Shown one piece after another: positions 56,937 through 64,000 of a stretch of 64,000 bases of DNA (positions are counted from its first letter, which is position 1; the number at the start of each line of letters is the position of its first letter). The translations under genes and the position numbers were made by a program. The DNA is from Litorivita pollutaquae. Lineage in GTDB: Bacteria; Pseudomonadota; Alphaproteobacteria; Rhodobacterales; Rhodobacteraceae. The stretch lies in contig NZ_KZ826484.1 in assembly GCF_003205515.1 (NCBI RefSeq), positions 210,262 to 274,261 on the forward strand. Reading direction: 5' to 3'. The notes beneath the pieces were generated by a model. The model saw only the letters and a list, made by a program, of their open reading frames with translations. It was not told the DNA's origin and searched no databases.

Positions 56937-57962
56937 TTAAGCCACAGCGCGCGCCGATTGCCCCACGGCCGCAAGCTTGGCCGCAGTATCGAGCATCCGG
57001 TTCGAGAACCCCCATTCGTTATCATACCAGCTCAGCACCCGCACCATGCCGCCTTCGGTCACGGTGGTTTGTGCCTCGGCAAAGATCGAACTATGCGGAT
57101 CGTGATTAAAGTCACTGGAGACCAGTGGTGCGTCGGCCACGTCCAAAATCCCCGCCAACGATCCTGCGCGGGCCGCGCTGCGGACCGCAGCATTGACGGT
57201 TTCAACCGTGGCAGGTTTGGCAGGCATAAACGTCAGGTCGATGACCGAGACATTCGGTGTTGGGACCCGTATGGCCGATCCGTCCAGTTTGCCTTTCAGA
57301 TGCGGCAGAACAAGGCTGACGGCGCGGGCGGCGCCGGTCGAGGTCGGTATCATCGACAGGGCTGCCGCGCGGGCGCGATAAAGGTCCTTATGCGCGGCAT
57401 CCAATGTCGGTTGATCGCCGGTATAGCTGTGAATCGTGGTCATATATCCGGTTGTAATTCCGAAAGCATCATCCAGCACCTTGGCCACGGGGGCGAGGCA
57501 ATTCGTGGTGCAAGAGGCGTTCGAGACAATCACATCATCGGCGGTCAAGGTGTCATCATTGACGCCGAAAACGATGGTCTTGTCGGCGCCGTCTGCCGGG
57601 GCGGAAATCAACACTTTGCCCGCTCCGTTTTCCAGATGCGCCGCGGCCTTGGTGCGGGTGGTGAAAATCCCGGTGCATTCAAGTGCGACATCAACCCCCG
57701 CCCATGGCAGTTTCGCCGGATCGCGTTCTGCGGTGACGCGAATACGGTGGCCGTTGATCACCAAATGATCGCCATCGACCGCGACATCGGCGTGAAACCG
57801 TCCGTGAACGCTATCATACTTCAATAGATGTGCAGTGGTTTCGATCGGGGTCAGGTCGTTGATGGCGACAATGTCCAAATCAGTGCGGTTTGATTCAATT
57901 AAGGCCCGCAGAACACAGCGGCCAATTCGTCCAAATCCATTGATGGCAAGTGTGGTGGTCAT
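56937..57962 (-). CDS. gap: Type I glyceraldehyde-3-phosphate dehydrogenase
   Basis: A 341-residue glycolytic/gluconeogenic enzyme. The NAD loop is INGFGRIGRCVLRAL, the catalytic Cys151 is in SNASCTTNCLAP and the phosphate-binding region is TSTGAARAVSLVLP. AAGGAGAC-like sequence precedes the ATG. No pgk or tkt is adjacent, so it is a stand-alone copy, possibly not the only one. A LacI-type operator just upstream suggests carbon-source control. Confidence 0.94.
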   Translation of the reverse strand: MTTTLAINGFGRIGRCVLRALIESNRTDLDIVAINDLTPIETTAHLLKYDSVHGRFHADVAVDGDHLVINGHRIRVTAERDPAKLPWAGVDVALECTGIFTTRTKAAAHLENGAGKVLISAPADGADKTIVFGVNDDTLTADDVIVSNASCTTNCLAPVAKVLDDAFGITTGYMTTIHSYTGDQPTLDAAHKDLYRARAAALSMIPTSTGAARAVSLVLPHLKGKLDGSAIRVPTPNVSVIDLTFMPAKPATVETVNAAVRSAARAGSLAGILDVADAPLVSSDFNHDPHSSIFAEAQTTVTEGGMVRVLSWYDNEWGFSNRMLDTAAKLAAVGQSARAVA

Positions 57963-57989
57963 GGCAGTCTCCTCTGGCGTGACGAGTCA

Positions 57990-58003
57990 TGCTAGCGCTA
58001 ACA
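57990..58003. promoter_or_regulatory. LacI-family operator upstream of gap
   Basis: TGCTAGCGCTAACA, a palindrome with one mismatched pair around a central CG, 28 bases before the gap start. The TTAGCGCTAA core is the pattern of many LacI/GalR-family operators. No LacI-type regulator gene is in the window. To 58123 there is nothing else I can name. Confidence 0.65.
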
Positions 58004-58123
58004 TAATTTGGAGGTTTTGACCAGTGGCTATGGTGGAGGGTGCCGGTGGGCGGTGACGGGCGGTGTGCCTGCCATATGATATTTTAATGGACGACAGCTG
58101 CGCGCGTCGCGCCCATGCCTTGC

Positions 58124-59200
58124 TTAAAGGCGCACAAGATGGTTGTCGAAGGCCAGATTATGCCTGCTCTGTGGTGTGAGGTCCGTGCCGTGCAATGCGC
58201 CGACCGCGCCGGTGCCGCTGGTCACGATCAAGCCGCGCCCGTGTCGTGCCACGCCGCAGGCATCAATGGCCTCCACTGGCGCGCGCGGGCGCCCTGAGGT
58301 TGCATCAAACAGCAACACCCGCCCGCCGCGCGGGCAGGTCGCGGCGATGATTTCCGCCGTAGGATCAAACGCAATCGACCCAATATAGCCATCGACATCG
58401 CGGTGTAGCTCTGTTCCCGCATCCAAAAGCTGCACGGCCCCGCCGCGCCGATGGACCGCGACCAAAGGCGGCACCTCGGTCATGTCGCCTTGCCATTGCA
58501 TACCCATAGCCACCGCGCCCGCCGCGTTCACGTCAATATGGCGGATCGAGTTTTGATGCAGGTCCGGTGCAAGTGCAGCCTGTTCCAACATCTCGCCTGT
58601 CTCGGAAATATAGCTTAGATTCGGGGCCATGGTGGCGAGGTTGAGCTTGGCGCGACCCGCCTCAGGATGGGTTTCGATGCCGCCATTCGCGACGATCAAT
58701 GTGTCTGTTTCGGGCAGGCGGCTAATCTCATGCGGGCCAATGCCACCGCTTTCGAAATGGCCGATACGTTTGTATCCGTTCGCGGCATCCCACACGCCAA
58801 TCATGCCGCGGGCCGCGTCATATTGGTTTTCGGTGGTATAGAGCCGCCGGGCATCCCGTGAAAACACGCCATGCCCGTAGAAATGAAACCCCACGGGGGC
58901 ATGCAATTCGGTGGTTACTGCGCCGCGTGCACAATCGATCACCATGGCGAAATTGCCGGGGCGTCGGGCAAAAGCCACGACCTCGGGGCGTTTGGGATGC
59001 GCTGCTGCCGCGTGGCCTCGGGCGGGGAGGGGCAATTGAAATACCATGCCGCCGTTCGTTGCGAGCCCGCACAACACATATGCGCCGTCCGGCAACCGCG
59101 CCGCCGACAAAAACGCCGGACTGCCCGCGTCCGCCCATGTCGGGATCGGGGTTAGGGACGAGGCGAGCATCCCCGCCAGAAAAGCGCGGCGCGATGTCAT
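58124..59200 (-). CDS. DUF1513 periplasmic protein (beta-propeller-like)
   Basis: 358 residues with a Tat-like signal SRRAFLAGMLASSL. The mature part has repeated beta-rich segments such as HFYGHGVFSRDARRLYTTEN, GIGPHEISRLPETDTLIVANGG and HQNSIRHIDVNAAGAVAMGMQ, resembling WD40/YVTN propeller blades. Last gene of the imelysin operon, one base after the upstream stop. The function is unknown; its constant company with imelysin/di-haem genes suggests iron handling. Start at the ATG at 59200; an upstream in-frame start would disrupt the signal. Confidence 0.85.
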   Translation of the reverse strand: MTSRRAFLAGMLASSLTPIPTWADAGSPAFLSAARLPDGAYVLCGLATNGGMVFQLPLPARGHAAAAHPKRPEVVAFARRPGNFAMVIDCARGAVTTELHAPVGFHFYGHGVFSRDARRLYTTENQYDAARGMIGVWDAANGYKRIGHFESGGIGPHEISRLPETDTLIVANGGIETHPEAGRAKLNLATMAPNLSYISETGEMLEQAALAPDLHQNSIRHIDVNAAGAVAMGMQWQGDMTEVPPLVAVHRRGGAVQLLDAGTELHRDVDGYIGSIAFDPTAEIIAATCPRGGRVLLFDATSGRPRAPVEAIDACGVARHGRGLIVTSGTGAVGALHGTDLTPQSRHNLAFDNHLVRL

Positions 59201-59201
59201 A

Positions 59202-60293
59202 TCAATCGCCGTCCAAGGCATTGAACCCTGCCGCCACGCCAAGGCGCGGCCCGAGCGATCCGCGCACCACAGCGCGGGCGGCCTGCACCGATTGTTGCAA
59301 GATTTCGATCTTGAGCCGTCCGGTCGGGTCGATCACACCCGCAAACACCGGATCGTCGAGATCCCCACCAACCGTCAAAGCATGTTCGAACGCCCCTGTA
59401 AGATCATCGCCAAGCGCAGCGTCATCGCCGGCCAATCGCAGCGCAAGATCTTCGAGGCTGGCCACCGAGAGCATCACATGCCGCCAGGACCGTCCCGAAC
59501 GTCGGGCTTCGGCGCGGGTCGGGCGCGGGCGTTCAAAGCTGCCCAATGGCCGGCCCAGACGGGTATCGGCGGTGAACTCCAGTCCTTCGTTCAGCACCTT
59601 GTAGAGCACCTGCACCGCTTCGGTGCGGCTGCGATACCGCGGCCCGTCGGTCATCATTTCCTCTGCGTAGCTGTCTTGCCACTCGGCGAGGATCGCCGCC
59701 GAAGTTGCCGCGCTGTCGGCGCTCATCGCTTGGAGCAACGCACAGCGATAATCGGCATTGCCCGCAACAGAAAGCGTGTCATCAAAGAGCAGCGCCTCCA
59801 TCGCATAGAACCCGCGCGCCGCGATCGACACCTCGGCGTAGGCCGCAGGGCTTTGCACGGCGGGATCTTCGGCGGCAATCATTGCAGCGATGCTGCGCGG
59901 GGTGGCTCCGCGCGTGTCCGGCCAAAAGGCCAAAGCAAAAGCGCGTGTGTCGGTTTCCGTCGGGCCAAACCGCAGGTGGCTGGCCGAGATCCAGGCATCA
60001 AAGGCCGCGTCGTAAGCGGCGCGCAACTCGGTGTCCTGTGCCGTGCAATGCGCGCGCGCCACATCCGCCAGATGCGCGGTGGTCTCAGCCAATGCGGCAA
60101 AGCGCGGCAGGATATGCGCGTCGATGACATCGGCCACACGCGCGGCTTTTTCGGCCTCGGACAGAACCGGTGGCGGGGTTTCCTGCGCGGGAGCAGGCCG
60201 CGCCGCAAGCATCATCATGGCGGCGAGGGCTGCGACGGCAAGGGTTGCGGCGCGAGGGGCTCGGGGCAGGTGTCTGGCAATCATGCGTGGCAT
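59202..60293 (-). CDS. Imelysin (peptidase M75-like) family protein, second copy
   Basis: A 363-residue periplasmic helical protein with a signal peptide ending near RPAPAQ. Imelysin features include RFAALAETTAHLADVARAHC, AFWPDTRGATPRSIA and FYAMEALLFDD. The family's GxHxxE signature is altered here: residues 161-166 read GFYAME, with Tyr in place of His, so the proposed metal site is probably changed. It starts directly after the di-haem gene stop (TAA-ATG, no gap). Its role is probably iron-related from context. Confidence 0.85.
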   Translation of the reverse strand: MPRMIARHLPRAPRAATLAVAALAAMMMLAARPAPAQETPPPVLSEAEKAARVADVIDAHILPRFAALAETTAHLADVARAHCTAQDTELRAAYDAAFDAWISASHLRFGPTETDTRAFALAFWPDTRGATPRSIAAMIAAEDPAVQSPAAYAEVSIAARGFYAMEALLFDDTLSVAGNADYRCALLQAMSADSAATSAAILAEWQDSYAEEMMTDGPRYRSRTEAVQVLYKVLNEGLEFTADTRLGRPLGSFERPRPTRAEARRSGRSWRHVMLSVASLEDLALRLAGDDAALGDDLTGAFEHALTVGGDLDDPVFAGVIDPTGRLKIEILQQSVQAARAVVRGSLGPRLGVAAGFNALDGD

Positions 60294-61934
60294 TTAGAGG
60301 CTTTCCAAAAAGTGGATCAGATCGGCACGGGCATCTGCGGGCAAGCCAGCGACGGCATCGCGGGCAGGCTGCGCTTCGCCGCCATGCCACAGGATCGCTT
60401 CGAGCAGGTTGCGCGCGCGCCCGTCATGCAAGAATTGCGTGTGGCCACTGACCCGTTCCGTCTTCCCAATACCCCACAAAGGCGGCGTGCGCCATTCGCG
60501 GCCCGTTGCGCGGGCCTCGGGCATATGGTCGGCCAATCCCTCACCCATATCATGCAGCAGGAAATCGCTATAAGGCGCGACGAGTTGAAAGCTTTGCTCC
60601 GGTTGGTTCTTCAACCGATGGGTGACGAAACGCGGTGTGTGGCAGGACGCGCAGCCCAGATCAAAAAATACCTGCTTCCCGCGCAATACCTGCGCATCAC
60701 CCGCATCGGGGCGGGCGGGCACGGCAAGATTGCGGCTGTAGAAGGTCACCAGATCGAGCGCGGCATCATCCACCTCGAAGCCGCGCGCATCCCCGTCACC
60801 ATGCAGCGCAGCGCGGCAATCGGTTTGAGCTTCGGTGCAATCGCCCCAAGGATCAGGGTGCAGGGAAGATGACAGGCCCATGTCGCCGGAAAACGCCCCT
60901 GCGGATTGTGACCGGACAGTGGGCTTGCCTGCCTTCCATCCGAACCGGCCCAACATCGGGCGGTCAAACTCGCCGGACCAGACCACATTGGGGCGGCCTG
61001 AAATTCCATCGCCATCCGCATCGTCGGGGTCAGCCAAGGCCAGAATATCCGAGGCGGGAATGGCTTCGATCAATCCCAGGCCGATCATCTGCGGCGCCAC
61101 GCGGGGGCTGATTTGGGCATCCTTATGCATGGGGCCGTATTGAAGATCGCTTGCCTTATATACTGGGCGGCGCCGCGATACGGTCTCGCCATCGGCGAGC
61201 CTGACGGGTTCTTCGGTATAGGTGATTTCCATCCGGCCTTCGCCCGCGTGGCCGGTGCTGGCGAAATCCTGGAACTGCCCGCCATAGGTCGGATCGGGAA
61301 GCGTGGCGATATACCCTTCAATTGCGGCATTGCGCGCATCGGCGTCTTCGGCCTGTGCATCGGGCAGAGACACAGGCACGGGCACGGCAATGCGCAAGAA
61401 CATCGAAGTGGCCAAGTCATCCGGCCCCTCGGGGGGATGACCGCGCCCGTCTTTGAGGTGGCACCTTTGGCACCCGCGCGCGTTATAAATCGGGCCAAGC
61501 CCGTCAGACGCCAAGGTGGACGAGGGTGAGGCAACCCAGAGTTTGCGAAATAGACCGTTGCCCAGTTTGAAGCGCATCTCGCTTTCAAAGGGCATATTAT
61601 TCGAAAACTGCGAAAACGCATCCGCGCCGGTGCGCAGCCGGGTGGTTGCGGCCCCTGCGGGGTTTTCCTCGAAGGCTTCGGGTTTGGTGAAATCTGTCGG
61701 AGGGGCCGTGACCGACGCGATGCGCGCGGCCTCGGATTCGGTGCGCGGCACGATATCGAGATGCGGCTCGGTGGTGGCGATCTCTTGCCAAAACGGCGAT
61801 AGGCGCGCGCCCTCCGCGTAGGCCCCGCCGCCGATCAAAGCGGCGGCGAGGCTGGCAGGGAGGATGAGGCCGCGAGCGGACGTGGCATGGAGCGCATCGC
61901 ACATCCGGCGGGTCATAGGGGTCGGGGCCTTCAT
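60294..61934 (-). CDS. Di-haem c-type oxidoreductase (DUF1111/thiol oxidoreductase-like)
   Basis: A 546-residue periplasmic cytochrome. Two c-type haem motifs are visible: CQRCH at 155-159 and CASCH near 430. A signal segment (LILPASLAAALIGGGAYA) precedes the mature part. Supporting family sequence includes GDMGLSSSLHPDP, DDADGDGISGRPNVVW and RVSGHTQFLHDGRARNLLEAI. The architecture is distantly like MauG/cytochrome c peroxidase. AAGGAGA precedes the ATG. It lies 56 bases after the first imelysin; a short GCCGCC/GGCGGC hairpin (61949-61965) in that gap may tune its expression. Confidence 0.88.
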   Translation of the reverse strand: MKAPTPMTRRMCDALHATSARGLILPASLAAALIGGGAYAEGARLSPFWQEIATTEPHLDIVPRTESEAARIASVTAPPTDFTKPEAFEENPAGAATTRLRTGADAFSQFSNNMPFESEMRFKLGNGLFRKLWVASPSSTLASDGLGPIYNARGCQRCHLKDGRGHPPEGPDDLATSMFLRIAVPVPVSLPDAQAEDADARNAAIEGYIATLPDPTYGGQFQDFASTGHAGEGRMEITYTEEPVRLADGETVSRRRPVYKASDLQYGPMHKDAQISPRVAPQMIGLGLIEAIPASDILALADPDDADGDGISGRPNVVWSGEFDRPMLGRFGWKAGKPTVRSQSAGAFSGDMGLSSSLHPDPWGDCTEAQTDCRAALHGDGDARGFEVDDAALDLVTFYSRNLAVPARPDAGDAQVLRGKQVFFDLGCASCHTPRFVTHRLKNQPEQSFQLVAPYSDFLLHDMGEGLADHMPEARATGREWRTPPLWGIGKTERVSGHTQFLHDGRARNLLEAILWHGGEAQPARDAVAGLPADARADLIHFLESL

Positions 61935-61990
61935 GGTCTTCTCCTTAGGCCGCCGAACGGGCGGCGGTGTGTTCGGCTTGAGCCTGCGGC

Positions 61991-63277
61991 TTACTGGAAA
62001 ACCGCATCGGGGTTGTCGAGGCTGTCGGAGCCTTCGAATGCAATGTTGTCGAGACCCAGAACCGTGACGGCCCGTTCGATGGAACGGGTTTGATCGACGA
62101 GGGCATTCACACCGCCCATGATCAAGGCTTCGCCGGCTTCATTGCCGCGCTCAAGCATCTGGTCATAAGCAAAGCCCGCTTCGGCTGCGGTTTTGATCTG
62201 GCCCAATGCTTTCATCGTGGCGCTCAGCTTGTTGCGCATTTCGGCATCCAACGCCGGATCGGTAGCCCGCACCATATCCGACAGCGACGGGCCGCTGACC
62301 TGACGGCCATCCGCGCGGGTGTACTGACCCAGATAGACGTTCTGCACGCCCATACCGTCATAGTAATGGCTGTTGTGGGTGTTATCGGAAAAACAATCAT
62401 GCTCTTCCTCGGGATCGTTGAGCATCACGCCAAGACGCATCCGCTCGCCGGCCTGCTCGCCATAGGAAAGCGACCCCATGCCGGTTAGCATCGCTGCCAA
62501 CGCCGCGCCATCGGTGCCAAGAGCCTCGCGCGCCGCGCCGCCTTGCGCCCATGCGCCCGCCATATATTCGAGGTCTGAAACCAACAGATCCGAAGCGGCG
62601 GCCAGATAAGCGCCGCGACGATCGCAAGGCGCGTTGGTGCAAGCGTCGCCAGTTGCATAGTCGGTCCAGGGCCGGTTGCCCGCACCGGCGGCGTGACCAT
62701 TCAAATCCTGCCCCCAGAGCAGGAATTCAATGGCATGGTATCCGGTGGCGACATTGGCTTCGATCCCGTCGGCCTCATGCAGGGTTTCTGCGAGGAATGC
62801 GGGGGTGATGTGCGATGCGTCCACCTCTTTGCCTGAAAGCGTAAAGGCCGGTGTTGCGATGACATTAAGACCGCCCAGAGCGTTTTCGTCCGTGGCCCCG
62901 CCATAGGAGGCATCGACATAGTCAATCAAACCCTCGTCTAAGGGCCATGCGTTGACCTTGCCTTCCCAATCATCCACCAGCGCATTGCCGAACCGGAACA
63001 CTTCGGTCTGTTGATAAGGCACGCGGGCCGCCAACCATGCGGCACGCGCGGTTTGCAGGGCTTCGGCAGAGGGCGCAGCAATCAACGCATCAATCGCAGC
63101 ATCCAGTGCCCGCGCGGTGATCAGGCTGTCTTCGTAGCTGGCCGCAGCAATCGCGGCATAGGTATTGGCGACGGCGGCGCTATCGGGTGTGGTGTCGGCG
63201 GATACGGCGAGCGGCGCAGCGCAAAGCGCCGCCGCGATCACGGCGCGGGTGTTGATCGAAATACGAGGGGTCATCAT
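61991..63277 (-). CDS. Imelysin family iron-regulated protein (IrpA-like)
   Basis: A 428-residue periplasmic protein with a signal peptide ending AVSADT. The intact GxHxxE motif is GYHAIE at 179-184 (His181, Glu184). Further family segments are RVPYQQTEVFRFGNALVDDWEG and DNTHNSHYYDGMGVQNVYLG. It corresponds to cyanobacterial IrpA and related iron-regulated imelysins, thought to bind iron or haem at the cell surface or periplasm. First gene of the four-gene operon, 64 bases downstream of an iron-responsive palindrome. Confidence 0.9.
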   Translation of the reverse strand: MMTPRISINTRAVIAAALCAAPLAVSADTTPDSAAVANTYAAIAAASYEDSLITARALDAAIDALIAAPSAEALQTARAAWLAARVPYQQTEVFRFGNALVDDWEGKVNAWPLDEGLIDYVDASYGGATDENALGGLNVIATPAFTLSGKEVDASHITPAFLAETLHEADGIEANVATGYHAIEFLLWGQDLNGHAAGAGNRPWTDYATGDACTNAPCDRRGAYLAAASDLLVSDLEYMAGAWAQGGAAREALGTDGAALAAMLTGMGSLSYGEQAGERMRLGVMLNDPEEEHDCFSDNTHNSHYYDGMGVQNVYLGQYTRADGRQVSGPSLSDMVRATDPALDAEMRNKLSATMKALGQIKTAAEAGFAYDQMLERGNEAGEALIMGGVNALVDQTRSIERAVTVLGLDNIAFEGSDSLDNPDAVFQ

Positions 63278-63340
63278 AGGGCAGGCTCCAAATGGGGTCT
63301 CTAGTGTCGGGCTGCGCGACTGCGGTGGCTGGACGGTGAA

Positions 63341-63365
63341 TTACCCGACTTATTTACTCGGTTAA
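63341..63365 (-). promoter_or_regulatory. Iron-Rhodo-box-like operator
   Basis: A 25-base imperfect palindrome: TTACCCGACT, then TATTT, then ACTCGGTTAA on the plus strand. The CCGACT/ACTCGG arms match the iron-responsive box I recall from Rhodobacterales (an IscR-type regulon). It lies 64-88 bases upstream of the imelysin start, a promoter position. Confidence 0.6.
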
Positions 63366-64000
63366 AGCGCGATTCCGCAAGGGGGCATCTGCCCTATGGT
63401 GTGGCAGGGCATCGGTGGTGCGGGAGCGAGCTATATATATTGTATACGTGTCTCCCGTTTGGCTGCGACTGGTGGCGGTGTGGCGGGTGCACAGAGGGCA
63501 GCCGGTGCAGAGGAAGAGATGCGCCCGCCAAAGCGGGCTTCGTATCTGTCCCATCCAATATGATTCCCCGAATTTGGCGTCGCGAGTCGCAAATCGGCCC
63601 GAACGCCGAGTCGAACCCATAGCGATTCCGCCTCAAACGCGCCTTAAACGGCACCGTTGCTTCGCTTATGCACGGTCAGGCTGTCTTTGAGCGTATATCG
63701 GTCACGCCCAGTGTCTGTTTAAGCCTCGGATTCGCGCGTAATCTGGCGACCAGCAAAGAAAATACGCGAGGCGGTCAAAATTTTTGCATAGGCAAAACGC
63801 CTTATTTTACTAGGGTATTCGGTCCTGTTAGCGCCGAAACGATCATGGTAGCCGAAAGAAATGACGGTTTTGCGAAAAAACCACTTGCGGGATTTGTTTG
63901 ATAACACTAGAACCCCCTTCACCGGCAGCGACGATACGCTAACGGGGCGCCAGACGGGGCGGACGGGACGGTCACAGAGGTGGCGGAAGCGGACGGATAC
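63366..64000. other. Right-edge region without an assignable gene
   Basis: About 635 bases. No frame resembles a known protein. Near the edge there is a possible promoter (TTGCAT at 63784-63789, TTACTA 17 bases on) and an ATG at 63861 whose frame is open to the window end, with FTGSDDTLTG then an Arg-rich stretch. This could be the start of a gene cut by the edge, but the composition is odd and I do not call it. A GCCCGC/GCGGGC stem occurs near 63525-63540. Confidence 0.4.

Noticed and set aside
59046..60872. 608-codon open frame antisense to the second imelysin and di-haem gene
   Set aside because: It crosses two clear genes on the other strand, and its composition (Arg, Gly, His) is typical of antisense frames.
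1..64000. Mobile elements, CRISPR arrays, prophage
   Set aside because: I saw no transposase, integrase or phage structural protein, and no regularly spaced direct repeats other than the RTX-coding array.

Overview
The window reads as a chromosomal segment of an alphaproteobacterium of the Rhodobacterales (Roseobacter group type). Three things point there: the syntenies UbiH hydroxylase-amidase-aminotransferase-ftsK-lolA, rbfA-truB-rpsO-pnp and lspA-DUF3035-M16-M16; lineage-typical families such as DUF1674, DUF3035 and DUF6500; and regulatory sites resembling the Mur box and the Iron-Rhodo-box. It is mostly core genome. I see no rRNA, no tRNA I can support, no prophage, insertion sequence or CRISPR array.

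Layout. 1-7.7 kb: ubiquinone-type hydroxylase (cut by the left edge), amidase, aminotransferase, ftsK, lolA, VOC protein. 7.8-12.4 kb: lytic-transglycosylase-like lipoprotein, AEC permease, hspQ, an anti-sigma/anti-anti-sigma pair and a thiolase. 12.7-13.8 kb: two adjacent genes for small secreted proteins, each broken by what looks like loss of one base in a G run. 13.9-17.7 kb: MarR-HlyD-MFS efflux operon with a clear operator, and a divergent universal stress protein. 17.9-21 kb: RluA-type pseudouridine synthase, aldehyde dehydrogenase, 1-Cys peroxiredoxin. 21-28.5 kb: the translation/RNA cluster pnp, rpsO, truB, rbfA with an RTX protein, DUF1643 and a DUF2233 protein inserted. 28.5-39.3 kb: dapB, DUF1674, rsmB, heparinase II/III family protein, purH, lspA, DUF3035 lipoprotein, a pair of M16 peptidases and DUF6500. 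39.3-42.7 kb: a long aldehyde dehydrogenase with deoC (deoxyribose catabolism).

42.9-47 kb: a four-gene manganese/zinc ABC importer behind two Fur/Mur-like palindromes. 47.1-53.7 kb: a divergent DgoK-like protein, a SulP anion transporter and a fused 5-oxoprolinase. 53.8-56.9 kb: a copper efflux pair (CopA-like P-type ATPase plus CueR) with a textbook MerR-family promoter. 56.9-58 kb: gap behind a LacI-type operator. 58.1-63.4 kb: a four-gene periplasmic operon (imelysin, di-haem oxidoreductase, second imelysin, DUF1513) behind an Iron-Rhodo-box-like palindrome. The last 0.6 kb has no gene I can assign.

The distal third is a metal-homeostasis neighbourhood: Mn/Zn import, Cu export and an iron-responsive periplasmic module, each with a recognisable operator. 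The imelysin/di-haem operon is the best candidate for a poorly described system. It pairs M75 domains with a redox haem protein, as EfeO and EfeB are paired, but with different parts. I could run no searches; names rest on motif and family recognition from the translated sequence.
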